Assembly: GCA_022842625.1 (NCBI GenBank) | Contig: JALHPG010000016.1 | Span: 1-47,556, forward strand | DNA from: Bacteroidia bacterium | Lineage (GTDB): Bacteria > Bacteroidota > Bacteroidia > B-17B0 > Aurantibacillaceae | DNA length: 47,556 nt | Direction of reading: 5' to 3' | Shown here: positions 8,293 to 19,200 of the stretch, piece after piece | How the letters are laid out: every line of letters begins with the position of its first letter | Numbering within the stretch: position 1 is the stretch's first letter | Position numbers and translations under genes: made by a program | Notes under the pieces: generated by a model | Seen by the model: only the letters and a program-made list of their open reading frames with translations | Told to the model about the DNA's origin: nothing | Database searches by the model: none

Positions 8293-10728
8293 ATGAAAAA
8301 GACCTTTATCCTATTTTTGCTTATCATTTTCTTTGACGATGTTTTTTCGCAAAGCAGATCTGTTAACGCCGTGCGTACTTTTTTTGCGCCAAAAATTGAT
8401 GGTGTATTGGATGATACCTGCTGGGCGAAGGCAGAAATAACAGATGGATTTATTCAACGTGATCTTCACCCGGGCTTACCTAGCGAACAAAAAACAGAAG
8501 TAAAGATCTTATATGATAATGTTGCTATATACATAAGTGCTAATTGTTATGATGCCTCGCCTGACAGTATTTTGCACGAGCTAAGTACCCGCGATAATGA
8601 AGCCAACGCCGACCTTTTTGGTGTTTTTTTTGATACATATGATGATGATATCAATGCTTTTGGTTTTTTTGTAACAGCAGCAGGCACGCAGATTGATGCT
8701 CGGTACAGTGATATTGGGCAGGATTTTGATTGGAACGCTGTTTGGATGAGTGCCGTAAAACTAAATTCCACCGGTTGGGCAATTGAATTAAAGATCCCTT
8801 ATTCTGCAGTTAGATTTTCCGCAAAAGACATACAAAACTGGGGCTTAAATATGATTCGAAAGATACGCCGTTCTCGCGAAAATTCGTTTTGGAATACAAT
8901 TGATCCAAAAATAAATGCCCTTGTAAGGCAATTTGGTCATTTAACCGGATTAGAACATCTTAAACCACCGGTTCGTTTATCGCTCACACCCTATGTTGCA
9001 GGTATTGTTAATCATTATCCGTATAATGATGCCAACGTGAAAGATCTTACCTATAATGCGAGTGGCGGAATGGATGTAAAATATGGTATTTCAGATGCGT
9101 TTACCTTAGATATGACCTTAGTCCCCGATTTTAGTCAGGTACAATCCGATAATCAGGTTTTAAATCTTTCTCCTTTCGAAGTTCAGTTTCAGGAACGCCG
9201 ACCGTTTTTTACAGAAGGAACCGAACTTTTTAATAAAGGTGGTTTATTTTATTCACGCAGGGTAGGTGGCTTACCAATGGATTATTATAGTGTAGATAGT
9301 AAATTGACAGAGGGCGAAAAAGTAATTAAAAATCCAACACAAACACAACTATTAAATGCCACAAAATTATCTGGTAGAACAAACAGTAAATTAGGAATTG
9401 GTGTGTTTAATGGATTAGCAAATAACACATATGCCACTGTTGCAGATAGTTTAGGAAATAAGCGAAGTATTCTAACATCCCCACTTACTAACTATAATAT
9501 TGTTGTACTCGACCAGGCATTAAAAAATAATTCGTCTGTAAGCCTTGTAAATACAAACGTTACGCGCGACGGACATTTTTATGACGCCAATGTTACCGGT
9601 GCGGGTTTTAGAGTAAATAATAAAACAAACATGTATTCTATTGGTGGATTTGGCGCCATGAGTAATCGTTTTTTTAGTGATAATTCAAAGCCCTCTTCGG
9701 GTTATAATTACAATATCGATTTTGGAAAGTCGGGTGGTAATTTTAAATGGAATGTTTATAGCGCTTTAAATACCGATAAGTATAATCCAAACGATTTGGG
9801 AATATTATTTTTAACCAACAATACCGAGAACGGTGTAAATTTCGAATACAATGTTTACCAACCTTTTTGGAAAGTTAACAATAGTTACAATAGCGTGAGT
9901 GTTGTTTACCAGCGCATTTATAAACCAGATGCCTTTTGGAATTTTGGAATTTATGGCCGTAATATTACAACTTTTAGCAAACGTTTTTTAACTTGCGGTA
10001 TTAATTATGGTTTAGAGCCTGTGGTTACTAATGATTATTATGAGCCTAGGATCGCAAATAGGTTTTATTCTTTTCCTATAAATTATAATTATGGTGGTTT
10101 TATTTCGAGTGATTATCGAAAGCCTTTTGCATTAGATGTTTCGGCTAATTATAGGATTTTTAAAGAGAATAATCGTAACTATTTAAATTTAGAAGTTTCT
10201 CCAAGATATAGGGCAAGTAATAAATTATCGTTTATTTATGAAGTGGCGAATGATATTTTAACGGATGATATTGGTTTTGTGAATTATAATGGAATGAGTG
10301 ACACTATTACTTTTGGACGTCGTAACATGCAAACCGTTAGTAATACATTTTCGAGTGTTTACAAATTCACCAATAAAATGTCGTTATCCTTCCGTTTAAG
10401 GCATTATTGGTCTATAGCTAAATACCAAGAGTATTATCAATTGGGCGGAGATGGTAAGTTAAATTCATATAATTATTTAGGAAATCATGATGTAAATTTT
10501 AATGCCTTTAACATCGATATGGTTTTCTTTTGGCAGTTTGCTCCGGGCAGCGAGTTAAATATTGTTTGGAAAAATTCTGTACTTAAGCGCGAGAATACAA
10601 TTACAAATGATTATTACGAAAACTTTAAAGGATCATTTAATACTGCTCAAAATAATATGCTATCTATAAAAGTGCTGTATTATATTGATTATTTAACCAT
10701 AAAAAAAGCTTTCGGAAAAGCTAGTTAG
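8293..10728 (+). CDS. CBM9-like / DUF5916 outer-membrane protein
   Basis: An 811-residue exported protein. A signal peptide (MKKTFILFLLIIFFDDVFSQ) ends in S-Q. It is followed by a CBM9-like domain (about residues 25-220: PKIDGVLDDTCWAKAE, DNVAIYISANCYD, GTQIDARYSD), then a DUF5916 region (PDFSQVQSD, FFTEGTELF) and a long series of amphipathic strands to the C-terminus that looks like a beta-barrel. Proteins of this design are common in Bacteroidota and are sometimes linked to carbohydrate binding or uptake, but no role is established that I know of. Its stop overlaps the end of the convergent minus-strand gene by 8 bp. Confidence 0.9.
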   Translation: MKKTFILFLLIIFFDDVFSQSRSVNAVRTFFAPKIDGVLDDTCWAKAEITDGFIQRDLHPGLPSEQKTEVKILYDNVAIYISANCYDASPDSILHELSTRDNEANADLFGVFFDTYDDDINAFGFFVTAAGTQIDARYSDIGQDFDWNAVWMSAVKLNSTGWAIELKIPYSAVRFSAKDIQNWGLNMIRKIRRSRENSFWNTIDPKINALVRQFGHLTGLEHLKPPVRLSLTPYVAGIVNHYPYNDANVKDLTYNASGGMDVKYGISDAFTLDMTLVPDFSQVQSDNQVLNLSPFEVQFQERRPFFTEGTELFNKGGLFYSRRVGGLPMDYYSVDSKLTEGEKVIKNPTQTQLLNATKLSGRTNSKLGIGVFNGLANNTYATVADSLGNKRSILTSPLTNYNIVVLDQALKNNSSVSLVNTNVTRDGHFYDANVTGAGFRVNNKTNMYSIGGFGAMSNRFFSDNSKPSSGYNYNIDFGKSGGNFKWNVYSALNTDKYNPNDLGILFLTNNTENGVNFEYNVYQPFWKVNNSYNSVSVVYQRIYKPDAFWNFGIYGRNITTFSKRFLTCGINYGLEPVVTNDYYEPRIANRFYSFPINYNYGGFISSDYRKPFALDVSANYRIFKENNRNYLNLEVSPRYRASNKLSFIYEVANDILTDDIGFVNYNGMSDTITFGRRNMQTVSNTFSSVYKFTNKMSLSFRLRHYWSIAKYQEYYQLGGDGKLNSYNYLGNHDVNFNAFNIDMVFFWQFAPGSELNIVWKNSVLKRENTITNDYYENFKGSFNTAQNNMLSIKVLYYIDYLTIKKAFGKAS

Positions 10729-11131
10729 GGTTTTGGTTTTTCTCCAGAGCCAGTCGTAAACTTAATAGCGACAAAACTAAAGTTACAGGTGTAAATACCA
10801 TCTGTTCAAATTTATTTAATGAAAAAATATTACCTATGGTATTAAGCAGAAATAGTAAAAACATCATCCATAAAATTACTTTAATAAAAACATAAGGGAG
10901 TTCTACATTTATTACTTTTGCTTTAATTGCAACAACTGCTATCATTACTATATTTACAAGAACCGATACGGTTTCTGATCGTAACATTTGCGAACGACTG
11001 GTTAATCTGCCGCCCCACACAATTTCAAAAGGAATAACGCCAAGCATTACCAAAATATGAAATAGTAAGAATAGCGATAGTGAGCCTAGAAGTATAATTG
11101 CCGCAAGGCGAAATGAAATTAGTTTTTTCAT
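10721..11131 (-). CDS. Small four-helix membrane protein, unknown
   Basis: A 136-residue protein with four predicted transmembrane helices (about residues 8-32, 56-70, 80-100 and 110-130), no large loops and a short basic C-terminal tail. The start MKKLISFRLAAIILLG is a normal membrane-protein start. I do not recognise a family. It lies tail to tail with the DUF5916 gene with an 8-bp overlap and is about 100 bp downstream of another minus-strand envelope gene. Confidence 0.75.
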   Translation of the reverse strand: MKKLISFRLAAIILLGSLSLFLLFHILVMLGVIPFEIVWGGRLTSRSQMLRSETVSVLVNIVMIAVVAIKAKVINVELPYVFIKVILWMMFLLFLLNTIGNIFSLNKFEQMVFTPVTLVLSLLSLRLALEKNQNPN

Positions 11132-11231
11132 TTTATGAATGTTTTAAACCTAAGTATTTGCGCTTATTTATTTTCGAATATACTACTAATTGGAAAGCAA
11201 TTAACCAAATGGTGATATTTTATGTTTATTG

Positions 11232-11954
11232 CTATCTCTCTTCCTCATTTTTCTTTTTTTTATGTTTGTTAAGTTTTATTTCGATCGCAATTAATAATTT
11301 TGAGGGTGTAGCGTTTTTTGACAGTACTTTTGTTTCAGTTCCTGACGAACTTTTATATGAATAATCATCCTTAACGATATTAGAAGCTGAGTGATCGAGT
11401 GTAATATTTAGTTTCATATTTTGATTTAAAAATATAAACGGAAAACTCATCCCAAGTCTAATTCCCGCCTGGAAGTTGTTTGATGAATACCCTGTATACA
11501 TGTTGCTATTACTAAACCATGTAGTCGCGTTTGAAAAACCAATTAGACCGGAATTATTAGGGTTTTGCCCGTAGCTAACTTCTATAAAGGAATTGTCTAT
11601 TTTATTTAAATTTATTCCGGCCCGAAAAAAACAGTGCTCACTTAGTTTTAATAGAGCATCAATGTTGAGCCCAAATTTTCGTTGGGTTATTCCGCAAAAA
11701 GTATTATTAGGAAGTTGGGCAATGTATTTGTCATACGAATAAACTAAACTAGGGTTTAAAGCAAGGTTTTTATTTTTGTTGTTTAATACCATGCTTAGGC
11801 CAAAAAATTTATTCCGGCTTATTTGATGATATAGGTAATTTTCTTTTATGAAATAACCGGGGCCAAAACCAAAAACCAGTCCGAATTCAGATTTTTGCCC
11901 AAATCCTAAAAAAAAGAAGGTTGTAAGGAAAAGGAAAGCGATCAGTTTTTTCAT
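11232..11954 (-). CDS. Probable outer-membrane beta-barrel protein
   Basis: With the ATG at 11954 the product has 240 residues and starts with a clean signal peptide (MKKLIAFLFLTTFFFLGFGQ) cleaved before Gln. A longer reading from 12083 would put 43 hydrophobic, unconserved residues in front and run into the divergent permease gene, so I reject it. The mature part alternates aromatic and polar residues in short strands (FGLVFGFGPGYFI, LALNPSLVYSYDKY, FQAGIRLGMSFPFIFL), as in 8-10-stranded porins of Bacteroidota. The basic tail (KLNKHKKKKNEEER) is unusual after a barrel. No specific function can be given. Confidence 0.72.
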   Translation of the reverse strand: MKKLIAFLFLTTFFFLGFGQKSEFGLVFGFGPGYFIKENYLYHQISRNKFFGLSMVLNNKNKNLALNPSLVYSYDKYIAQLPNNTFCGITQRKFGLNIDALLKLSEHCFFRAGINLNKIDNSFIEVSYGQNPNNSGLIGFSNATTWFSNSNMYTGYSSNNFQAGIRLGMSFPFIFLNQNMKLNITLDHSASNIVKDDYSYKSSSGTETKVLSKNATPSKLLIAIEIKLNKHKKKKNEEER

Positions 11955-12076
11955 GCAAAACCAAAAATTTATATTTAAACGAAATAATTTAGATTTTATT
12001 ATTAAGAATAGGTGAATTTTGTCATTGTCACATAAGATTAAAAAAAATAGTAATACATTTGAAAAACGGCTTAAAT

Positions 12077-13165
12077 ATGACAACTTCTTCTTCTGTAATA
12101 AAAAAGCTCTTAATTCTATTTCTTGTTTTTGCAGGATTGCACTTTGCTAAGGATTTTCTAATACCCTTATGCATTGGCGCTGTAATTGCAACTCTTTTTT
12201 TGCCGTTGTGTAGAGGGTTAGAAAGTATTCGTTTACCAAGGGTGATCGCTGTTTTAGTATGCTTATTGGTTTTTGTTGGTGCAATAGCCGGTATAGCCAC
12301 ACTGTTGGGATTGCAAATTTTTGAGTTAACTCAAGATTTTGATATGATAAAACAGAAATCTATTCAGTTATTTGACCGTGCTCAGGAATTTATTTTTAGT
12401 CAGGTTGGTATTTCTGCCGAAAAACAATTTCAAATTTTAAGTGAGCAGCAAGGAAACATCACACAAATAATTCAAGGTGTTGCGGGGTCGTTATCCTCTA
12501 TTTTCACCTATTTTATTTTGATCTTAGTATACATTGTTTTAATACTTTATTATCGTGGCCATATCAAAGAATTTTTAATAAAACTTTCGTCAGAATCTGA
12601 TAAGTCTCAAATGGAAAAAGTTATTTATAATGTTGCAAAAGTTTCACAAAATTATTTGTTGGGTTTATTTAAAATGATCGTTCTTTTGTGGATCATGTAT
12701 GGCTTGTCCTTTTCTATACTTGGAGTACATAATGCTTTGTTTTTTGCATTTTTGTGTGGATTATTAGAGATAATCCCATTTATTGGAAACTTAACAGGAA
12801 CCGGTATTACTGTATTAGTTGCGGCTGTTCAGGGCGGAAGTTCTCCATTGCTTATTGGCATTATTATTACGTACGGTATAATTCAGTTTATTCAGGGTTG
12901 GGTTCTAGAGCCGCTTATTGTTGGTTCTCAAGTAAAGATAAATCCTTTATTTACCATCATTGCCTTAGTTGTTGGTCAGCTTGTTTGGGGTTTGCCCGGA
13001 ATTTTTCTGGCTATTCCTTTAATTGCCATGCTCAAAATTATTTGTGACCATATTGAACCACTTAAGCCTTATGGTTTTTTAATAGGCGAAACTACTGATG
13101 TGAAAAAAGATTCATTTTTAGTGAATAAAATAAAAAATTGGTTCAAGACAGGCTCAAATAAATAA
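12077..13165 (+). CDS. AI-2E family transporter (TqsA/PerM-like permease)
   Basis: A 362-residue inner-membrane protein from the ATG at 12077; a TTG at 12059 in the same frame is a weaker start. Family traits are an N-terminal helix pair (LLILFLVFAGLHFAKDFLIPLCIGAVIATLF with FLPL), a central soluble segment (about 90-150) and a C-terminal half with LLEIIPFIGNLTGTG, QFIQGWVLEPLIVGSQVKINPL and LVWGLPGIFLAIPLIAMLKI. Members range from autoinducer-2 exporters to Na+/H+ antiporters, so the name should not be read as proof of AI-2 transport. It is the last gene before the TPR array, and 189 bp without a terminator that I can see separate them. Confidence 0.93.
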   Translation: MTTSSSVIKKLLILFLVFAGLHFAKDFLIPLCIGAVIATLFLPLCRGLESIRLPRVIAVLVCLLVFVGAIAGIATLLGLQIFELTQDFDMIKQKSIQLFDRAQEFIFSQVGISAEKQFQILSEQQGNITQIIQGVAGSLSSIFTYFILILVYIVLILYYRGHIKEFLIKLSSESDKSQMEKVIYNVAKVSQNYLLGLFKMIVLLWIMYGLSFSILGVHNALFFAFLCGLLEIIPFIGNLTGTGITVLVAAVQGGSSPLLIGIIITYGIIQFIQGWVLEPLIVGSQVKINPLFTIIALVVGQLVWGLPGIFLAIPLIAMLKIICDHIEPLKPYGFLIGETTDVKKDSFLVNKIKNWFKTGSNK

Positions 13166-13354
13166 TTCGAGCAGAAGTTAACCAAACAAAGCATTACAGC
13201 TAGCTTCATACAATCAATAAAGCCTCAAAATTAAAAGCATTTTAAATTGGCAATTTTGGCTTGACTCCTTAATGGTACCATTTGAGTATATTGCAAAAAA
13301 AGAATAAATCTTGTATAGGTTTTATTAAAAAAATCGTTTAGATTAGTATACAAG

Positions 13355-14815
13355 TTGCACCAAGTAAAAAAATATTTAAGCCTAGTAATAGTAGTTGTAC
13401 TTTTTCAACTTAAAGGGCTTTGTCAAAACATTGATTCGCTTAAAATAGCCCTTAAAAATGCAAAACACGATAGTTCAAAGTGTTTAACGTTAAAGTTATT
13501 ATATAAGACCGAGAATGATAATAACCTAAAGATGGAACTTGTTAAGCAACGGTTAAAGATTGCCGAATCAAACCTTCCAAACAAAAATCAAATTCTAAGT
13601 ATTTTTTTTCTAAAACAAAAAGCAGCTTCATTAAATAATATTGGGGCTATTTATTATAGCCAAAGCGATCTCTCTATGGCGATAGAATTTTTCAAAAAGA
13701 GTTTAAAAATTAGAGAAGAGATCGGTGATAAATCGGGAATAGCCAGTTCGCTGGGAAACATTGGCATTATATATAATGATCAAGGAGATATTACTAATGC
13801 ACTCGAGTATTATTATAAGAGTTTAAAGCTTCATGAGGAAATTGGTGATAAATCCGGTATAGCAAGTTCACTAACCAATATTGGGGGCGTTTATGAAAAC
13901 CAAGGCAACATAAATAAGGCGTTAGATTATTATTACAAGGGTTTAAAGATTTATAAACAAATTCAGGATAAAACCGGCATATCAAGTTTGTTATCTAATA
14001 TTGGGTTTATTTGTAACAAGCATGGCGATATTCCAAAGGCTTTAGAGTATTTTAGTAATAGTTTAAAGATTCAGGAGGAGATTGGTGACGATCTTGGAAT
14101 AGCAAATTCGTTAAATAACTTTGGTGATATTTATAGTTACAAAGGAGATATTCCTAAGGCATTAGAGTACTATAAAAAGAGTTTAAAGATTAGAGAAGAG
14201 ATTGAGGACAAAACCGGGATAGTTGAATCTTTGAATAAAATTTCTGATATAGCTTTAAAAAAAGGAAAAGTATCAGAAGCGTTTGTTTTATCAATTAGAG
14301 GGATACAATTAGCCAAAGAATTAGGGTTTCCCGAAAATATAAAGAACTCGGCAACAACCCTTAAAAAGATTTATCAAAAACAAAATAAATACAAAGAAGC
14401 ATTTGAAATGTATGAGTTGGAAATTAAGATGCGTGACAGTATTAATAATCAGGAAACGCAAAAAGCCGCCATTAAAAAACAGATGCAATACACTTACGAG
14501 AAAAAAGAATTAGAAACCAAAGCCGAGCAAGATAAAAAAGATGCCATTGCAAAAGCAGAATTAAAACAAAAAGAAAACGAACGTAATTATTTTATAGGTG
14601 GTTTTGGTTTAGTATTAGTACTCGCCTTATTTATTTTGCGTGGCTACAAACAAAAACAAAAAGCCAACGCAATTATTCTTGAACAAAAAAAATTCGTTGA
14701 CGAAAAGCAAAAAGAAATTCTAGATTCAATACATTACGCCAAACGTATTCAAACAGCATTATTGCCAAGCGAGAAATATATTGAGAAGAGTTTAAAACAA
14801 ATGAGAAAAAGTTAA
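13355..14815 (+). CDS. TPR receptor-like protein, unit U1
   Basis: 486 residues. There is no in-frame ATG or GTG at the right place; the frame most plausibly opens with TTG at 13355, followed by a signal peptide (YLSLVIVVVLFQLKGLCQ). The mature N-cap reads NIDSLKIALKNAKHD and then the KCLTLK...RLKIAESN type shared only with U7. Five good 40-residue TPRs (about residues 88-290; consensus SLxNIGxIYxxQGDIxKALEYY) are followed by two degenerate ones. One helix (about 413-430) leads into basic YKQKQK and a cytoplasmic tail DSIHYAKRIQTALLPSEKY. The topology would be periplasmic TPRs, a single helix and a short cytosolic stub. No kinase or phosphatase domain follows. TAA is directly followed by the ATG of the next ORF. 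Ligand and partner are unknown. Confidence 0.9.
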   Translation: MHQVKKYLSLVIVVVLFQLKGLCQNIDSLKIALKNAKHDSSKCLTLKLLYKTENDNNLKMELVKQRLKIAESNLPNKNQILSIFFLKQKAASLNNIGAIYYSQSDLSMAIEFFKKSLKIREEIGDKSGIASSLGNIGIIYNDQGDITNALEYYYKSLKLHEEIGDKSGIASSLTNIGGVYENQGNINKALDYYYKGLKIYKQIQDKTGISSLLSNIGFICNKHGDIPKALEYFSNSLKIQEEIGDDLGIANSLNNFGDIYSYKGDIPKALEYYKKSLKIREEIEDKTGIVESLNKISDIALKKGKVSEAFVLSIRGIQLAKELGFPENIKNSATTLKKIYQKQNKYKEAFEMYELEIKMRDSINNQETQKAAIKKQMQYTYEKKELETKAEQDKKDAIAKAELKQKENERNYFIGGFGLVLVLALFILRGYKQKQKANAIILEQKKFVDEKQKEILDSIHYAKRIQTALLPSEKYIEKSLKQMRKS

Positions 14816-16204
14816 ATGAGAAGGCTTATTAAATACCGTTTTCTTATTTGTATACTGCTCGTCACCCTGAGCGGAGTCGAGGGGCGTCTTTATTCTCAAA
14901 ATGCTAATGTTGAACCCAACCGAACCATCGACTCTTTAAAGTTGGCTCTTAAAAATGCTAAGCATGACACTACAAGAGCTCAAATTTTATATTTATGGGG
15001 CACCCAAATTTATTTAGAGCTGCCCGATACCGGAATAATTCTATTTCAAAATGTTGTAAAAATAGCAGAGGAAACTAAGAACAAATACAAAAAGTTTGGA
15101 ACAGAAAACAAAGCAATTCATTTATCCCAGGCAAATTCCCTCTCTAATATTGGTATTATTTACTTTAATAAGGGGGAAATTCCAAAAGCTTTAGAATATC
15201 ATAGCAAGAGTCTTAAAATACAAGAAGAGATTGGATATAAATCAGGAATCGCTAGTTGCCTGAGCAACTTAGGGAGTGTTTACAATTCCCAAGGTGATTT
15301 TTCCAAAGGTTTGGAATACTATAACAAAAGTTTAAAAATACAAGAAGAGGTTGGAGATAAACAAGGAATTGCAAATGCACTGAACAACATTGGGTATGTT
15401 TACTATAACCAAAAAAATATTCCAAAAGCTTTGGAATACTACAGCAAGAGTTCAAAAATATACGAAGAGACAGGAGATAGAAGAGGGTTAGCTGTTACCT
15501 TAAACAACTTTGCATCTATTTACTACGACCAAGGAGATATAACTAAAGCTTTGGAGTACTTTAGAATTAGTTTAAAAATACGTGAAGAGATTGGAGATAA
15601 ACAAGGAGCAGCCTATGCTATTCACAATATCGGTGTTATCTATTATAAACAAGATAATTTAAAAGAAGGTTTCATCTATGCCAAGCAAGGTATGGATATT
15701 GCTAAAGAAATAGGCTACCCCGAAAATATCAAAAAAGCAGCCAAACTGTTGAAACGAATCTTCCAAAAACAAAACAAATACAAAGAAGCTTTTGAAATGT
15801 ATGAGTTGGAAATTAAAATGCGTGACAGTATTAATAATCAGGAAACGCAAAAAGCCGCCATAAAAAAGCAAATGCAATACGCTTATGAGAAAAAAGAATT
15901 AGAAACCAAAGCAGAGCAAGATAAAAAGGATGCCATTGCAAACGCAGAATTAAAACAGAAAGAAAACGAACGTAATTATTTTATAGGAGGTTTTGGTTTA
16001 GTATTAGTACTCGCCTTATTTATTTTGCGTGGCTACAAACAAAAACAAAAAGCGAATGAAATTATTTTAGAACAAAAACATTTGGTTGACGAAAAACAAA
16101 AAGAGATACTTGATTCTATTCACTATGCCAAGCGCATACAAACTGCCTTATTGCCAAGCGAGAAATATATTGATAAAAGCCTCAACCAACTTAATAAGAA
16201 GATT
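14816..16204 (+). other. Unit U2 within the fused ORF
   Basis: 463 residues. The signal peptide contains a palindromic-repeat-derived stretch (VTLSGVEGRLYSQ), as in U8 and U10. The N-cap differs from all other units: after KHDTTRA it has ILYLWGTQIYLELPDTG. Four good TPRs and two degenerate ones follow. It is the only unit whose start is a normal ATG at the head of the fusion; its end has no stop codon and runs into the internal signal peptide of U3. Confidence 0.8.
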
Positions 16205-19200
16205 TTGTCTTGCCTCTTGTGTCTTTTATCTTTTGTCGCTTTTTCGCAAAATGTAGACTCATTAAAACTCGCTCTTAAAAAGGCAAAACATGACACTACG
16301 CGGTGTGATATTTTATCTGCTCTCTCAGAAACCGCTCCGGATGGAGAATGGGAGAACTATAATTCACAATTAAAAACTATAGCAGAAAATAAGGTCAAAA
16401 GTAATCCTTCGGAGAGAAAATTTTATTTGAAACACCTGGCGTCTGCTCTAAATAATTGTGGACTTATCTTTCATTATCAAGGTGACATCTCTAAGGCATT
16501 AGAATATTACCATAAGAGCTTAAAGATTCAGGAAGAGATTTTAGATAAAAAGGGAATTGCCTATTCTCTAAATAATATTGGCCTTGTTTATGATGAACAA
16601 GGAGATGTCACAAAAGCATTAGAGTACGCAATTAAAAGTTTAAAAATTCAACAAGAGATTGGCGAAAAAGATGGAATCGCATACTCTTTAAATAACATTG
16701 GTTATATATATCAATCACGAGGAAATTTCTCCAAAGGATTAGAATATTATTTTTTGAGTTTAAAAATTAGGGAGGAGATCGGCGACAAACGTGGCATCGC
16801 TGCTTCCTTAAATAATATAGGAGGTATTTATGATCAACACCTTCAGTTTTCAAAGGCTATTGAATATTATAAAAGAAGTCTAACAATTCAAGAGCATATG
16901 GGTGACAAGAAAGGACAAGCCCACTCTTTAAACAACCTCGCCGGTGTAACAAGTAGAAATGGCAATTTAAATGAAGCATGTGGTTTTGCAAAAAGAGGAA
17001 TGCAAATTGCCTTGGATTTAGGTTACCCTGAAAATATTAACAATTCTGCAACAACACTTAAGGTGATTTTTCAAAAACAAAATAAATACAAAGAAGCTTT
17101 TGAAATGTTTGAGCTGGAGACTAAAATGCGAGACAGTATCAATAACCAGGAAACTCAAAAAGCTGCCATAAAAAAACAAATGCAATATGAATACGAGAAA
17201 AAAGAATTAGAAACTAAAGCAGAGCAAGATAAAAAAGATGCTATTGCAAAAGCAGAATTAAAACAAAAAGAAAACGAACGGAATTATTTTATTGTTGGGT
17301 TTGGTTTAGTGCTAGTACTCGCCTTATTTATTTTACGTGGCTATAGACAAAAACAAAAAGCAAACGCTATCATTATTGAGCAGAAAAAATTAGTGGATGA
17401 AAAGCAAAAAGAGATACTGGATTCTATTCATTATGCAAAACGCATACAAACTGCCTTATTGCCGAGCGAGAAATATATTGATAAAAGCCTCAACCAACTT
17501 AATAAGAAGATTTTGTCTTGCCTCTTGTGTCTTTTATCTTTTGTCGCTTTTTCGCAAAATATAGATTCACTTAAAATTGCATTAAAAAACGCAAAGCACG
17601 ATACCACGCGTTGTAATATTTTATCATTATTAGCAGAGGATGGAAGTGATGAAGAGTGGATATTGTTTAACGAACAATTGTTTAATTTGGCTAAAAAGGG
17701 AGTTGCAGAATCAAAACCAAAATCACCGACAAATTATTTTTATTTAAAACATTTTGCAAATGCACTTAATAACAATGGTTTTTTATCTAAACAACAAGGC
17801 GATATTAATATGGCGCTAGACTATTTTGATCGTAGTTTGGCTATAAGACAAAAAATTAATGATAAAAATGGTATTGCATCTTCCTTTAATAATATTGGCT
17901 CAATTTATTCAAGCCGAGGTGATGTAATAAAAGGATTAGAGTTCAATAAAAAAAGTTTACGTATTTATGAAGAATTAAAAGATAAAAAGGGGATATCAAA
18001 TTCACTAAATAATATTGCTTTAATTTATTCTAATCAAGGAGATATTTTAAATTCCCTTGATTATTATCATCAGAGTTTAAAAATTGATGAATCAATTGGA
18101 AATAAAGAAGGTATTGCTTATTCCTTAAATAATATTGGAACAATTTATAAAAGCCAAGGTGATTATCCAAAGGCCTTAGATTATTATAAAAGGAGTTTAA
18201 AAATCCAAAAAGAAATTAAAAGAAAAGTTGGGATAGCTGCAACTGAAAATAATATTGGAAATATTTTTAATCTTCAAGGTAACCAAAAAAAAGCTTTAGA
18301 ATGCTTCAATAGAGCTTTAAAAATTTGTGAAGAAGCTAACGACAAACGAGGAATTGCAGCTACATTTAGTAATTTTGGAAGTCTTTATCACGACCAAGGG
18401 CAAATTTCCGAGGCATTAGAGTATTACCAAAAAAGTTTGGTCATTCGTGAGGAGATCAAGGATAAAAAAGGTATTGCCCGCTCTTTAAATAGTATAAGCG
18501 GTATTTTACTAAAACAAGAAAAAATATCAGAGGCATTTGTTTTAGCCACAAGAGCATTGAAAATAGGTAACGAATTAGGATTTCCTGAGAATATTAATAA
18601 AGCGGCTATTACACTCAAGCAAATCTTCAAAAAACAAAATAAATACAAAGAGGCCTTTGAAATGTATGAGTTAGAAATTAAAATGCGAGATAGTATTAAT
18701 AATCAGGAAACTCAAAAAGCCGCTATTAAAAAACAAATGCAATACACTTACGAGAAAAAAGAATTAGAAACAAAAGCAGAGCAGGATAAAAAAGACGCCA
18801 TTGCAAAAGCCGAGTTAAACCAAAAAGAAAATGAGCGAAATTATTTTATTGCAGGCTTTGGTTTAGTATTAGTATTGGCATTATTTATTTTGCGTGGCTA
18901 CAAACAAAAACAAAAAGCAAATGCAATTATTTTGGAGCAAAAACATTTGGTTGACGAAAAGCAGAAAGAAATTTTAGATTCTATTCATTACGCAAAGCGC
19001 ATACAAACTGCTTTATTACCAAGCGAGAAATATATTGATAAAAGCCTCAACCAACTTAATAAGAATATTTTGTCTTGCCTCTTGTGTCTTTTATCTTTTG
19101 TCGCTTTTTCGCAAAATATAGATTCACTTAAAATTGCGCTTAAAAACGCTAAGCATGACACTACTCGCTGTAATATTTTAAACGAGCTTATCGAGAACGA

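Noticed and set aside
11955-12083. Longer N-terminus for the outer-membrane protein gene
   Set aside because: The added 43 residues would hide a perfect signal peptide that starts at 11954.
13166-13354. Promoter for the TPR array
   Set aside because: TTTG at 13281-13284 is followed by TAAATCTT at about the right distance, but this has two mismatches to the -7 consensus; too weak to list.
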